A DNA stretch of 64,000 bases from Flavobacterium alvei (GTDB lineage Bacteria; Bacteroidota; Bacteroidia; Flavobacteriales; Flavobacteriaceae): assembly GCF_002920895.1 (NCBI RefSeq), contig NZ_PQVG01000003.1, positions 415,879-479,878 of the forward strand. The letters are read 5' to 3'. Under the pieces are notes generated by a model. The model searched no databases, was not told where the DNA came from, and saw nothing but the letters and a program-made list of their open reading frames with translations. Shown one piece after another: positions 7,302 through 16,462 of the stretch; within the stretch, counting starts at the first letter, position 1; each line of letters starts with the position of its first letter. The translations under genes were made by a program, and so were the position numbers.

Positions 7302-9788
7302 ATGCTGAAAAATATTATTTTATATCTGTCTTTTATTGTTGTTTTTACGAGCGCTGTTTTTTCGCAAACCAAAGTAAGTGGTGTCGTTTTAGACCAGTTA
7401 AACAAACCTATTCCTTTTGCAAATGTTGCCTTCAAGAATTCAAGTGAAGGTGTAGTATGTAGTGAAGACGGTGTTTTTTATATAGAATCTTCCAAAGATT
7501 ATAAAACCATCATTATTACATCGGTAGGCTATTCAGACAAGGAAATTGATTTGGAAAAACCTATTAATTATAATTTTAAAATTCAATTAAAAGAAATTGA
7601 AACGCTAAATGAAGTTGTAATTTTCAGGGGAAAAACATCAAAAAAGAACAATCCTGCTTTAGATATTCTTAGAAAAATTTGGGAAAGAAGGCGCAAAAAC
7701 GGTTTGCATTTGTTTAATCAATATCAAATGGAAAAGTACGAAAAAATAGAGTTTGATATGAACACTATTGACAGTACTTATATGAAAAACAAGTTGTTCA
7801 AAGGAATGGAATTTATTTTCAATCATGTTGATACTTCTAAAGTTACTGGAAAAACCTATTTGCCTATTTTTATTAATGAAGCTTTGACTGATGTTTACGG
7901 AGATAATAAATTGAAGAAAATTAAAGAGAAAACTAAAGCCAACAAAACTTCGGGTTTCAACGGGAATCAACAAATTCTGGCTTTTGTAAACGATTTATAT
8001 ACAGATTTTGATATTTATGACAATCACCTTACTTTTTTCGATAAAAGTTTTACAAGTCCATTATCGACAACAGGAATAGATGTCTATAATTATGTTTTAA
8101 GAGACAGTGCCTACATTGATGACAAAAAGTGTTATAACATTGTTTTCTATCCAAGACGCAAAAATGAATTGACTTTTAAAGGTGATTTTTGGGTGAGCGA
8201 CACCACTTTTGCTATCAAAAAAATCAATATGGCTGCCACACGAAGTGCCAATATAAATTGGGTAAAAGATATCTATATCGAGCAGGAATTTGAAGTTATG
8301 AATGATTCCATTTTTTTGATGACAAAAGATTATATGATGACGGATTTTGCTTTAAGTAAGAAAGAAAAATCCAAAGGAGTTTATGGAAAACGAACTTCAT
8401 TATATCGAGATCATAAATTCAACATCGAAAAACCGGAGAAATTTTACAAGGAAGAGGTGAATTATTTAGATAAAGAGGTCTATAACAAATCCGATGACTA
8501 TTGGGAAAAAAACCGATTCGAAAATCTTACCAAAGATGAAAAAGGGGTTTATAAAATGCTTGATACTCTGCAAACAGTCAAGAAATTTCAACAATTATAT
8601 AGTTTGGTTGAAGTATTAGATAGTGGTTATCTTCATTTTGGAAATTTAGATTATGGCCCTATTTATTCAGTAATTGGACAAAATTCAGTCGAAGGATTGC
8701 GTTTGCGAACAGGAGTAAGAACTTATACTGGTCCAAATGATCCTTGGCGATTGCAAGCGTATGTTGCATATGGATTTAAAGATGATAAATTTAAATATGG
8801 AGTAACTGGTAAATGGATGGTTGAACCTAAAAAAAGGGTTATTATTTCGGCAGGAAATCGTAGAGATATAGAACAAATTGGGGCATCGCTTACTACTACA
8901 AATGACATTGTAGGGCGCAATTATGCATCTTCTGGCTTGCTTACTTTTGGGAGCAATAATAAATTAACAAATGTCAATTTGAGTAACGTTCAGATTGAAA
9001 TGGAGCCTATTAAAAATTTGACTTTTTCGACTGGAGTTTCCTATCGAACGTTGCTATCAGCTTCGCCAGAATTCAGTTTGGATTATTATACTGATTTATC
9101 ACAAACCAAAATTCAAAGTCAAGTAAAACAATCTGAAGTAAATTTGCAAGTTGAATACACGCCTAATAGAGTTCCTATAGCTTTTGGAGTCGAAAGAGAC
9201 AATGCCGATAGCCCTTTTACTACGCTGCTGGTGACATATAGTCAAGGATTCAAGAACTTATTTTCGAGTGATTTCAACTATAAAAAACTGCAATTGTATT
9301 ACAGACAACCTATTATTATTGGGCCATTAGGACGATCTAATATAACTTTTGAAACGGGAAAAACATTTGGTTACATTCCACTCGGATTGATGAGCGTTGT
9401 GCCTGGGAATCAATCGCTTTTTGATATTTCTAATACTTTTAGCAATTTGAAATACTACGAATTTGTTACGGATCAATATGTAACTTTTAAATGGGATCAC
9501 GATTTTCAAGGGCGATTTTTTGCTAGAATTCCTTTTATGAGAAAATTAAATTGGCGTGAAAATATTGGTGTAAAATCGGTTTACGGAACGGTTTCAAACG
9601 ACAACAGAACCATAAATGCTTCAGGTTTGGAGTACCATGCGCCAGACAAAGTCTATTGGGAATACAGCGCGGGTGTAGGTAATATTTTCAAATTTTTTCG
9701 TGTTGATTTTTCATGGAGAGGCAATTATTTAAATGTGCCCGATGCCAATAAATTTGCTACAAAAATATCATTTGGATTCTATTTCTAA
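7302..9788 (+). CDS. DUF5686 / carboxypeptidase-regulatory-like outer membrane protein
   Basis: 828 residues from the ATG at 7302 (MLKNIILYLSF), chosen because two in-frame upstream ATGs lie inside or before the pdhB terminator. A signal peptide ends near VFSQ. A carboxypeptidase-regulatory-like beta-sandwich follows (KVSGVVLDQLNKPIPFANVAF), then a long region typical of DUF5686 proteins with many aromatic, beta-barrel-like strands, ending in ATKISFGFYF with a terminal aromatic, as in outer membrane barrels. It is expected in the outer membrane; the substrate or function is unknown. The next gene starts 1 bp after the stop, suggesting a shared transcript. Confidence 0.85.
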   Translation: MLKNIILYLSFIVVFTSAVFSQTKVSGVVLDQLNKPIPFANVAFKNSSEGVVCSEDGVFYIESSKDYKTIIITSVGYSDKEIDLEKPINYNFKIQLKEIETLNEVVIFRGKTSKKNNPALDILRKIWERRRKNGLHLFNQYQMEKYEKIEFDMNTIDSTYMKNKLFKGMEFIFNHVDTSKVTGKTYLPIFINEALTDVYGDNKLKKIKEKTKANKTSGFNGNQQILAFVNDLYTDFDIYDNHLTFFDKSFTSPLSTTGIDVYNYVLRDSAYIDDKKCYNIVFYPRRKNELTFKGDFWVSDTTFAIKKINMAATRSANINWVKDIYIEQEFEVMNDSIFLMTKDYMMTDFALSKKEKSKGVYGKRTSLYRDHKFNIEKPEKFYKEEVNYLDKEVYNKSDDYWEKNRFENLTKDEKGVYKMLDTLQTVKKFQQLYSLVEVLDSGYLHFGNLDYGPIYSVIGQNSVEGLRLRTGVRTYTGPNDPWRLQAYVAYGFKDDKFKYGVTGKWMVEPKKRVIISAGNRRDIEQIGASLTTTNDIVGRNYASSGLLTFGSNNKLTNVNLSNVQIEMEPIKNLTFSTGVSYRTLLSASPEFSLDYYTDLSQTKIQSQVKQSEVNLQVEYTPNRVPIAFGVERDNADSPFTTLLVTYSQGFKNLFSSDFNYKKLQLYYRQPIIIGPLGRSNITFETGKTFGYIPLGLMSVVPGNQSLFDISNTFSNLKYYEFVTDQYVTFKWDHDFQGRFFARIPFMRKLNWRENIGVKSVYGTVSNDNRTINASGLEYHAPDKVYWEYSAGVGNIFKFFRVDFSWRGNYLNVPDANKFATKISFGFYF

Positions 9789-9789
9789 T

Positions 9790-10392
9790 ATGGAAAATGC
9801 GATTCAATATCTTTTAGAAAAAGAAGCTATTTTTAAGATTATTATCGAAAAATATGGCTTGCCGACAATTCCAAAACGACCACAAGGATTTGAAACTTTG
9901 GTTTTATTAATTCTTGAACAACAAGTTTCTATAGATTCGGCCAAAGCCACTTTTTTAAAATTAAAAGCTGAACAACCCAATTTCAATCCTGAATCGCTAT
10001 TTTCTTTTTCGGATGAGGCGTTTCGGAACATTGGCGTTAGCCGACAAAAAACGTCCTACATAAAGGCTTTATCTCATTCGATTATTAACAATTATATTGA
10101 TTTAGAAAGTTTTGCAACCAAATCATCAGAACAAGTTCGTGAGGAATTAATCAAAATCAAAGGCATAGGCCATTGGACCATCGATATTTATTTGATGTTT
10201 TCACTCCAAGCTCCAGATATTATTCCTCTTGGAGATATTGCCGTAGTAAATACCATCAAGGAGTTGCTGGACATTCACGACAAGAAGGAAATGGAAGTTT
10301 ATGTTGCAAAATGGAGTCCTTATCAATCTATTGCCACTTTTCTTTTGTGGCATTATTATTTGAATAAAAGAAACCGGAAACTGTTGTATTGA
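9790..10392 (+). CDS. DNA-3-methyladenine glycosylase-like HhH-GPD protein
   Basis: Base-excision repair glycosylase of the AlkA/MAG superfamily, 200 residues from ATG 9790. The helix-hairpin-helix is visible as KIKGIGHWTIDIYLMF, followed by the Pro-rich loop with the catalytic Asp (PLGDIAVVNT). No Lys occupies the bifunctional position and no Fe-S cysteine cluster is present, so a monofunctional glycosylase is expected. The N-terminal segment (FETLVLLILEQQVSIDSAKA) fits the family. A longer frame starting inside the previous gene is rejected because the ATG one base after the preceding stop gives a normal N-terminus. Confidence 0.88.
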   Translation: MENAIQYLLEKEAIFKIIIEKYGLPTIPKRPQGFETLVLLILEQQVSIDSAKATFLKLKAEQPNFNPESLFSFSDEAFRNIGVSRQKTSYIKALSHSIINNYIDLESFATKSSEQVREELIKIKGIGHWTIDIYLMFSLQAPDIIPLGDIAVVNTIKELLDIHDKKEMEVYVAKWSPYQSIATFLLWHYYLNKRNRKLLY

Positions 10393-10435
10393 AAAGTTAT
10401 TTAAACGCAGAAATAGGCTATTTATCGATTTTATG

Positions 10436-10465
10436 TTGTATAAGTTCTTAGTTTATCTATTTTTG
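10436..10465 (+). promoter_or_regulatory. Promoter of ppa (TTG-N19-TATTTTTG)
   Basis: TTG at 10436-10438 and TATTTTTG at 10458-10465 with a 19-bp spacer match the Bacteroidota sigma-ABfr consensus, 25 bp before the ppa start. Confidence 0.75.
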
Positions 10466-10490
10466 CGCTACTAAATAACAAAAAACAAAA

Positions 10491-11018
10491 ATGGCAGCAG
10501 ATAAAATTACCACTTTCGATGTCTTGATTGAGATACCTAGAGGAAGCAGAAATAAATATGAATATGATTTCAAATTGAAACGAATTCGATTTGACAGAAT
10601 GTTATTTTCGTCGATGATGTATCCCGCCGATTATGGTTTTATGCCTCAAACATTAGCACTAGACGGCGATCCACTTGATGTTTTAGTGCTCATCAACGAG
10701 CCAACTTTTCCGGGTTGTGTGATGGAAGTTAAGCCAATTGGGGTTTTCCATATGGCCGATGATAAAGGGCCAGACGAAAAAATAATTTGTGTTCCTGTTT
10801 CAGATCCGATTTGGAATTCTTTGAGTGATTTGTCAGACATCAATCCCCATTTATTGAAAGAAATCGAACATTTCTTTCAGGTTTACAAAGACCTTGAAAA
10901 TAAGGTTGTCGATGTAGGAGGTTGGGGAGATCTTAGTGAAGCTCTAGCGATTATCGATGAATGCACAGAGCGTTTCAATCAGATCGAGAACAAACCTGCA
11001 GATTTATTTAATATTTAA
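10491..11018 (+). CDS. ppa: Inorganic pyrophosphatase (soluble, family I)
   Basis: Hydrolyses cytoplasmic pyrophosphate to phosphate. The 175-residue length matches the bacterial family I enzyme. Substrate contacts are visible in GSRNKYEYD and the metal-binding signature DGDPLDVLVL, followed by the conserved KVVDVGGWGD region. It has its own good promoter and a terminator. The next gene encodes a membrane pyrophosphatase, so the cell can either waste PPi energy as heat or conserve it as an ion gradient from adjacent loci. Confidence 0.97.
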   Translation: MAADKITTFDVLIEIPRGSRNKYEYDFKLKRIRFDRMLFSSMMYPADYGFMPQTLALDGDPLDVLVLINEPTFPGCVMEVKPIGVFHMADDKGPDEKIICVPVSDPIWNSLSDLSDINPHLLKEIEHFFQVYKDLENKVVDVGGWGDLSEALAIIDECTERFNQIENKPADLFNI

Positions 11019-11044
11019 TAAATACACTTCAATTTTTTTCATAC

Positions 11045-11079
11045 AAAGCAATATTCATTCGTTTGAATATTGCTTTTTT
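11045..11079 (+). terminator. Rho-independent terminator after ppa
   Basis: 12-bp perfect stem AAAGCAATATTC / GAATATTGCTTT followed by T residues. Its 3' arm overlaps the -33 element of the next promoter. Confidence 0.85.
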
Positions 11080-11100
11080 AGTTTCAATATAGTACGTTTG
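11070..11100 (+). promoter_or_regulatory. Promoter of hppA (TTG-N20-TACGTTTG)
   Basis: TTG at 11070-11072 and TACGTTTG at 11093-11100, 20 bp apart, 48 bp before the start codon. Confidence 0.65.
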
Positions 11101-11147
11101 CATCATAACTGTGTAATTTTAACCTAAAACACAACAAAATTAACTTT

Positions 11148-13730
11148 ATGAATGCAATAATGATTTACGTGCCTATGCTAATGGCATTACTTGGATTGGT
11201 TTTTATGTTTTTAAAAAGAGCTTGGGTATTAAAACAAGATTCTGGCGATGGTAAAATGAAAGAAATTTCAGAATATATCCAAGAGGGGGCTTTAGCTTTT
11301 CTAAAAGCAGAATACCGATTGATGACTCTATTTGTAATTGTAGCCAGTATTGTTTTGGCTGGCATCACTTTTTTGCCTAATGCAACAACGCATTTATTAA
11401 TAGTGGTTGCTTTTGTTTTTGGTGCATTTTTCTCGGCTTTGGCTGGAAATATGGGAATGAAAATAGCAACAAAAACTAATGTTAGAACGACTCAAGCCGC
11501 AAGAACAAGTTTGCCACAGGCCTTGAAAGTTTCTTTTGGTGGTGGAACTGTAATGGGATTGGGTGTTGCAGGATTGGCAGTTTTAGGACTTACAGGATTT
11601 TTCATCATCCTTTTTAATGTATATATGAAAGGCGTTTGGACGTCAACTGAAGATATGACTGTTGTGCTAGAAACATTAGCCGGTTTCTCTCTTGGAGCAG
11701 AATCTATTGCTTTGTTCGCTAGAGTTGGAGGCGGAATTTATACAAAAGCTGCCGATGTTGGTGCGGATATCGTTGGTAAGGTCGAAGCTGGAATCCCAGA
11801 AGACGATCCTAGAAATCCTGCTACAATTGCAGATAATGTGGGTGACAATGTAGGGGATGTAGCTGGAATGGGAGCCGATTTGTTTGGTTCTTATGTAGCA
11901 ACAGTTCTTGCTGCAATGGTTCTGGGCAATTATGTGATTAAGGATATGGGTGGAAACATTCAAGATGCTTTTGGTGGAATTGGTCCAATATTATTGCCAA
12001 TGGCAATTGCTGGTTTCGGAATTTTATTTTCCGTAGTAGGAACTATGTTGGTTAAAATTAATTCTAATGATGCTAAAGAAGCTGATGTACAAAAAGCTTT
12101 GAATATTGGAAACTGGGCTTCTATTTTGCTAACAGGACTTGCCTGTTATTTCTTAGTTGATTATATGTTGCCTTCTAAAATGAATATGAGTTTCTTTGGT
12201 GAAGGTTTAAAAGAAATAGCATCAATACGAGTATTTTATGCTTCAATGGTAGGATTAGTTGTAGGCGCAATCATTTCTTCTGTTACTGAATACTATACAG
12301 GATTAGGTACAAAACCAGTTTTGGCAATTGTTGCAAAATCTTCAACAGGAGCAGGAACCAATATTATTGCAGGATTATCAACAGGAATGATGTCCACTTT
12401 TCCAAAAGTAATTGTACTAGCTGCAGCTATCTGGATTTCGTATTCTTTTGCTGGTTTCTACGGAGTGGCGCTTGCGGCTTCTGCAATGATGGCAACAACG
12501 GCTATGCAATTAGCAATCGATGCTTTTGGACCTATATCGGACAACGCAGGTGGAATTGCCGAAATGAGTGAATTGCCAAAAGAAGTGCGTACCAGAACAG
12601 ATATTTTAGATTCAGTTGGAAACACCACAGCTGCAACTGGAAAAGGATTTGCCATCGCTTCGGCAGCAATGACTTCTTTAGGATTGTTTGCTGCTTATGT
12701 TACTTTTACAGGAATCGACGGAATCAATATTTTTAAAGCACCTGTTTTAGCTATGTTATTTATTGGCGCAATGATTCCAGTAGTTTTCTCCGCTTTAGTA
12801 ATGAATTCAGTTGGAAAAGCAGCGATGGATATGGTGAATGAGGTGCGTCGTCAGTTTAAAGATATTCCAGGAATCATGGAAGGTACCGGAAAGCCAGAAT
12901 ATGCAAAATGTGTCGATATTTCTACAAAAGCCGCTTTGAACGAAATGCTGCTTCCTGGTATTTTGACCATTGGTTTTCCAATTGGAATTGTATTATTGGG
13001 TAAACTAGTTTATATGAACGATGCCAATGCCAATTCAATGGTAGCCGAAATGCTTGGGGGTTATATGGCCGGGGTAACAGTTTCTGGTGTAGTTTGGGCT
13101 ATTTTTCAAAACAATGCTGGAGGAGCTTGGGACAATGCTAAAAAATCTTTTGAAGCTGGAGTATTAGTTGATGGCGCAATGAGTTTCAAAGGATCGGATG
13201 CACACAAAGCTGCCGTAACTGGAGATACTGTTGGAGATCCTTTCAAAGATACTTCTGGACCATCGATGAATATTTTAATTAAATTGACTTGTTTGATTGG
13301 ATTAGTAATTGCTCCAATTTTAGGAAATGGCAGCGCTAGTTCGGATGACAAGATGATGAAATGCAAAATGGAAATGAAGATGTCTTGTCCAATGGGAAAA
13401 GAAGCAATGCCAATGGGTTGCGATATGTCTAAATGTGCCACCATGACCAAAGATGAATGTGCAAAAATGTGTGACGAAAAAGGATGTTCACCAGAGCAAA
13501 AAGAAATGTGTTTGTCACATTACGATGCTAACGGAAAGTTCATTCCTGATGGAAAAGCATGTTGTGTTAAAAAAATAGCAAATCAAAAAGAAGTAAAGAT
13601 TGAAATCACAAATACTAATGGTAAAACGTTAGGACTTGTTACTTTTACTTCTAATGGAGAATCTACATCCAAAGCTTTTAGAGGAACTGAAGCTGAAGTG
13701 AAAGCTCAAATTGACTCATTAGTAGAATAG
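11148..13730 (+). CDS. hppA: Membrane-bound ion-translocating pyrophosphatase with Cys/Met-rich C-terminal tail
   Basis: Couples PPi hydrolysis to Na+ or H+ export. Residues 1 to about 728 are a typical multi-helix M-PPase; substrate loops are visible as [20 protein letters not shown] and [18 protein letters not shown]. Ala in [10 protein letters not shown], at the site that decides K+ dependence, suggests a K+-dependent enzyme, usually Na+-linked (inference). The last 132 residues are odd: 10 Cys and 12 Met, mostly in the first half, with CDMSKC, MCDEKGC and CC, then a Lys/Thr-rich end. The family normally stops soon after the last helix. The tail looks metal-binding and probably lies outside the cytoplasm. 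Confidence 0.95.
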   Translation: MNAIMIYVPMLMALLGLVFMFLKRAWVLKQDSGDGKMKEISEYIQEGALAFLKAEYRLMTLFVIVASIVLAGITFLPNATTHLLIVVAFVFGAFFSALAGNMGMKIATKTNVRTTQAARTSLPQALKVSFGGGTVMGLGVAGLAVLGLTGFFIILFNVYMKGVWTSTEDMTVVLETLAGFSLGAESIALFARVGGGIYTKAADVGADIVGKVEAGIPEDDPRNPATIADNVGDNVGDVAGMGADLFGSYVATVLAAMVLGNYVIKDMGGNIQDAFGGIGPILLPMAIAGFGILFSVVGTMLVKINSNDAKEADVQKALNIGNWASILLTGLACYFLVDYMLPSKMNMSFFGEGLKEIASIRVFYASMVGLVVGAIISSVTEYYTGLGTKPVLAIVAKSSTGAGTNIIAGLSTGMMSTFPKVIVLAAAIWISYSFAGFYGVALAASAMMATTAMQLAIDAFGPISDNAGGIAEMSELPKEVRTRTDILDSVGNTTAATGKGFAIASAAMTSLGLFAAYVTFTGIDGINIFKAPVLAMLFIGAMIPVVFSALVMNSVGKAAMDMVNEVRRQFKDIPGIMEGTGKPEYAKCVDISTKAALNEMLLPGILTIGFPIGIVLLGKLVYMNDANANSMVAEMLGGYMAGVTVSGVVWAIFQNNAGGAWDNAKKSFEAGVLVDGAMSFKGSDAHKAAVTGDTVGDPFKDTSGPSMNILIKLTCLIGLVIAPILGNGSASSDDKMMKCKMEMKMSCPMGKEAMPMGCDMSKCATMTKDECAKMCDEKGCSPEQKEMCLSHYDANGKFIPDGKACCVKKIANQKEVKIEITNTNGKTLGLVTFTSNGESTSKAFRGTEAEVKAQIDSLVE

Positions 13731-13746
13731 ATTTTAATTCATAAAC

Positions 13747-13779
13747 AAAAAAATGTCTCGAAAATTTCGGGACATTTTT
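13747..13779 (+). terminator. Rho-independent terminator after hppA
   Basis: AAAATGTCTCG / CGGGACATTTT stem with one G-U pair and trailing T; nearly symmetric, so it may also serve the convergent minus-strand genes. Confidence 0.8.
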
Positions 13780-13797
13780 GTTTGAATATGTATGAAA

Positions 13798-14166
13798 CTA
13801 TTGTTCTAAAGCATATTCTTTAATTAAAGTGGAAGCTGGAATATGAAGATTTTCTGTTAGCAAACGAATTTGTCTAATTGTTAAAGCTCTTTTGCGTTTG
13901 AAAATTTCAGTTACTCGAGAACGACTATTTAAAATAACGCCCAAATCCGCATCTGAAAGTCCGTTTTGTTCCATCATAAATTTAATAGCTTCGATTGGAT
14001 CTGGTTCCGGAATAGGGTAGTGAATTTGTTCGTATTTTTCTATGAGCGTAACTAAAATATCTAATTCATCTCCTTCATTGGTATTGGGTTTCGCATCAAA
14101 AAGGGTGTTTACTCTTTCCAAAGCAAAGTTGTAATCTTTTTCTGTTTTTATAGGGCGTATTTCCAT
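13798..14166 (-). CDS. HigA-like HTH antitoxin/regulator
   Basis: 122 residues. The N-terminal half resembles the acidic HigA-type domain (MEIRPIKTEKDYNFALERVNTLFDA..., then IPEPDPIEAIKFMMEQNGLS), and residues 70-115 form an HTH-3 fold (LSDADLGVILNSRSRVTEIFKRKR, reported here in parts). HigA proteins neutralise HigB toxins and repress their own operon. It starts 2 bp after the toxin-like gene and is the last gene of a three-gene minus-strand cassette. Binding partner and operator are not visible. Confidence 0.85.
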   Translation of the reverse strand: MEIRPIKTEKDYNFALERVNTLFDAKPNTNEGDELDILVTLIEKYEQIHYPIPEPDPIEAIKFMMEQNGLSDADLGVILNSRSRVTEIFKRKRALTIRQIRLLTENLHIPASTLIKEYALEQ

Positions 14167-14168
14167 TT

Positions 14169-14504
14169 TTATAAGTCATCAGAAATATATTTTAAAAGTT
14201 CATCAAGTTCTTTTTGAGAAAGTGTTTCTTGATCGCTTTTGTCATAAATAGAGAGTAAATAGACGGTATCTTTAGAGATGACAATATGAGTTATGATTCT
14301 CGCTCCTCCAGATTTTCCTTTTCCTTTGGAAGCTATCGAAATTCTAATTTTATAACAGTTTTTACCAATTCTATTTCCTTGTTCGGGATTTTCTTTTAGT
14401 TCCTGAACCAATTGTATTAGTTCGCTTTTTAGGGAAGGATATTTCTTCAAAAGCCTTTTCGTTTGCTTTTCAAAAACAGCAATCGTTTTTATATTAAAGC
14501 TCAT
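14169..14504 (-). CDS. RelE/ParE-family toxin-like protein
   Basis: 111 residues. The pattern FEKQTKRLLKKYPSLKSELIQLVQELKENP at the start, a mid-protein basic stretch (NCYKIRISIASKGKGKSGGAR), and the closing VYLLSIYDKSDQETLSQKELDELL are typical of RelE/ParE-superfamily proteins (mRNA interferase or gyrase poison). The start overlaps the end of the upstream 69-codon gene by 11 bp and the HTH gene follows 2 bp after its stop, so the three are translationally coupled. Which activity it has cannot be told from sequence. Confidence 0.8.
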   Translation of the reverse strand: MSFNIKTIAVFEKQTKRLLKKYPSLKSELIQLVQELKENPEQGNRIGKNCYKIRISIASKGKGKSGGARIITHIVISKDTVYLLSIYDKSDQETLSQKELDELLKYISDDL

Positions 14505-14703
14505 TCAAAAAGTCTTCAGCGTTGCGAGCTTGTTTTTTGCTAGCTTTAATCAAATTTAATTCTTGAACAGCTTCTTTTATTTCTTCTATCAAAACGAATT
14601 TTTTACCAGAGATAGGACTCGCTTTTTTTACAAACGCAAGATTACGCAATACCTCTAATCCAAAGTCTGCTTTATTGTCGGGAATATCTACTAATACTTT
14701 CAT
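14494..14703 (-). CDS. Small antitoxin-like protein upstream of the toxin
   Basis: 69 residues, rich in Lys, Leu and Glu: MKVLVDIPDNKADFGLEVL is followed by a central strand-like part and a helical C-terminus (EAVQELNLIKASKKQARN). Size, position before a RelE-like gene and the 11-bp overlap suggest an antitoxin. I do not recognise a specific family; it resembles the small proteins that precede RelE-type toxins in many Bacteroidota. Its presence beside a HigA-like gene makes a three-component cassette. Confidence 0.7.
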   Translation of the reverse strand: MKVLVDIPDNKADFGLEVLRNLAFVKKASPISGKKFVLIEEIKEAVQELNLIKASKKQARNAEDFLNEL

Positions 14704-14781
14704 AATCTTGTGTGTTTTTTTAAAACAAATTTAGTGAATAATTTTTAAGAATATTTCATCCCTTTAATATTTCAAAAAATT

Positions 14782-14934
14782 GTGAGGAGTTTTGCTAAAA
14801 TAAACTTTGTTGAAATTATTATTTTAGTTTATTTGTTGTTAATCGTTTTGTTGTTAGGGGTGATTAGCTTTAAATTTGGAAAAATATTATTAAACCAAGT
14901 GAAAATGAGACAATTAATATTTCAGTTATGGTAA
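14782..14934 (+). other. Possible small membrane ORF (GTG start) or gene remnant
   Basis: A 50-codon frame from GTG 14782 contains a strongly hydrophobic stretch (FVEIIILVYLLLIVLLLGVI). A second 25-codon frame (ATG 14928 to 15005) overlaps its stop and is also hydrophobic (PFALQILLFSCIISF). Together they look like two transmembrane helices of one small protein split by a frameshift, or two tiny proteins. A strong plus-strand terminator at 15017-15054 shows that something is probably transcribed here in this direction. The rest of the 353-bp gap is AT-rich and empty. Confidence 0.3.
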
Positions 14935-15016
14935 TTCCTTTTGCTCTGCAAATTCTTTTATTTTCGTGTATTATTTCTTTTAATTATGGAAAAGCAAAGA
15001 GTTAACTGTTTATTTT

Positions 15017-15054
15017 AAAGGCTGTCTTTTTCAAGACAGCCTTTTTAGTTTTTG
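15017..15054 (+). terminator. Rho-independent terminator (plus-strand orientation)
   Basis: 12-bp perfect stem AAAGGCTGTCTT / AAGACAGCCTTT followed by T-rich sequence on the plus strand. The minus-strand gene also ends at 15057, so it may work in both directions. Confidence 0.85.
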
Positions 15055-15056
15055 TT

Positions 15057-15671
15057 CTAAAACAACCCGTTCAACTCCGCATCAATTTTATTGATAATCA
15101 TTCCTAAATCTTCTGGATTATCTACAAAATTAATGTTGTCCACATCAATGATTAGTAATTTTCCTTTGGTATAAGTCTGAATCCAAGCTTCATAACGTTC
15201 GTTCAATCGGTTAAGGTAATCTATGGAAATGGTGTTTTCGTACTCGCGACCGCGTTTGTGAATTTGGCTAACTAAATTAGGAATTGAACTTCTCAAATAA
15301 ATCAACATATCAGGAGCTTCTACCATAGACTCCATTAATTCAAACAACGAAGAATAGTTTTGAAAATCACGATTGGTCATCAATCCCATAGCGTGAAGAT
15401 TGGGTGCAAAAATATGGGCATCTTCATAAATGGTTCTATCTTGAATGATTTTTTTGCCACTTTCACGAATTTGCAACACCTGACGAAAACGGCTGTTCAA
15501 GAAATAAATTTGTAAATTAAATGACCAACGCTCCATTTGGTGATAAAAATCATCCAGATAAGGATTGTCAACAACGTCTTCAAAATGAGGTTCCCATTTA
15601 AAATGTTTGGCTAATAAACGGGTCAATGTCGTTTTTCCAGCTCCTATGTTTCCTGCTACTGCTATGTGCAT
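15057..15671 (-). CDS. Deoxynucleoside kinase
   Basis: Salvage kinase phosphorylating deoxynucleosides (deoxyadenosine/deoxyguanosine kinase type). 204 residues. The P-loop is GNIGAGKTT at residues 7-15, the substrate-site acidic motif is DRTIYEDAHIF, and the LID-like Arg cluster appears as HKRGREYENTI. Its ATG overlaps the stop of the preceding gene by one base (TAATG arrangement on the minus strand), so the two are translationally coupled. The nucleoside preference is not decided by sequence alone. Confidence 0.92.
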   Translation of the reverse strand: MHIAVAGNIGAGKTTLTRLLAKHFKWEPHFEDVVDNPYLDDFYHQMERWSFNLQIYFLNSRFRQVLQIRESGKKIIQDRTIYEDAHIFAPNLHAMGLMTNRDFQNYSSLFELMESMVEAPDMLIYLRSSIPNLVSQIHKRGREYENTISIDYLNRLNERYEAWIQTYTKGKLLIIDVDNINFVDNPEDLGMIINKIDAELNGLF

Positions 15672-16462
15672 TATGGTATTGTGATTTTATAATTTGTAAT
15701 TTCTTGGTTGGTAAAAATAGACAAAATTTGGTCTTTGTAGAAGAAATTTTTAAATGATTTTTCCACATTTTCTATCGTGTAAATACTATTCGTTTTTAAA
15801 TCTTGTAGAAACAATTTTCCATCTTTCAAAAAAACAATTTCTTGGTTAGAAATGATTTGAATCTGATCGAAGTCAGCAATTTTCCCCAAAGTGGTAATTT
15901 TTCCAAAAACATCACACGAATACCAATTCAGTTGGTCGTCAATCCATTGAAAAGTAGTAAAGCTGGTTTCGTAATATTTTAAATTTCCGCTCAAAGATGG
16001 TGTTAAAGTTTGAATTGTGTTTTTTAAATAATCAAAAAACCCCAATTTTTGGGTCAAACTATTGTAAACCCAAAGCCGATTTTGAGAAGCAATTCCCGCA
16101 GCATTAGCCACTATTGGAATATCATTTTCCGAAAAATTAATTTTTTGAGTTTCACTCAATTGATTGTCCAAAAGGATTGCGGTGTTGAAGTTTTCATAAA
16201 ACAACATAATCTTTAATGGATTTTGTATGTCGATTTTTGTGGGTTTTCCAAGAGAAACATTTTTGTATTCAAACGATTCTTTTGTGTTATTTTTAGAAAG
16301 AACATTGTTTTTTATCGAATAATAATATCCAAATGAATCGTATCCTATAAAATAATCAGTGTTTAGTGTTGTTGAGCTTTGTTTGATTGCAATACATTTT
16401 TCATCTTGTCCAAACGAAAAAGTGAAGACTGAAATAAAAGCTATAAGTAGAATGTTTTTCAT
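15671..16462 (-). CDS. Exported protein of unknown function coupled to the deoxynucleoside kinase
   Basis: 263 residues with an N-terminal signal peptide (MKNILLIAFISVFTFSFGQ). The mature part is made of repeated short strand-turn segments (for example KTNSIYTIENVEK and FGKITTLGKIADF), which suggests a beta-propeller-like fold, but I cannot name a family. Its stop overlaps the kinase start by one base, an arrangement seen for this pair in flavobacteria as far as I recall; this recollection is not checked. The 311 bp upstream contain no gene: only AT-rich sequence and a short inverted repeat. Confidence 0.75.
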   Translation of the reverse strand: MKNILLIAFISVFTFSFGQDEKCIAIKQSSTTLNTDYFIGYDSFGYYYSIKNNVLSKNNTKESFEYKNVSLGKPTKIDIQNPLKIMLFYENFNTAILLDNQLSETQKINFSENDIPIVANAAGIASQNRLWVYNSLTQKLGFFDYLKNTIQTLTPSLSGNLKYYETSFTTFQWIDDQLNWYSCDVFGKITTLGKIADFDQIQIISNQEIVFLKDGKLFLQDLKTNSIYTIENVEKSFKNFFYKDQILSIFTNQEITNYKITIP

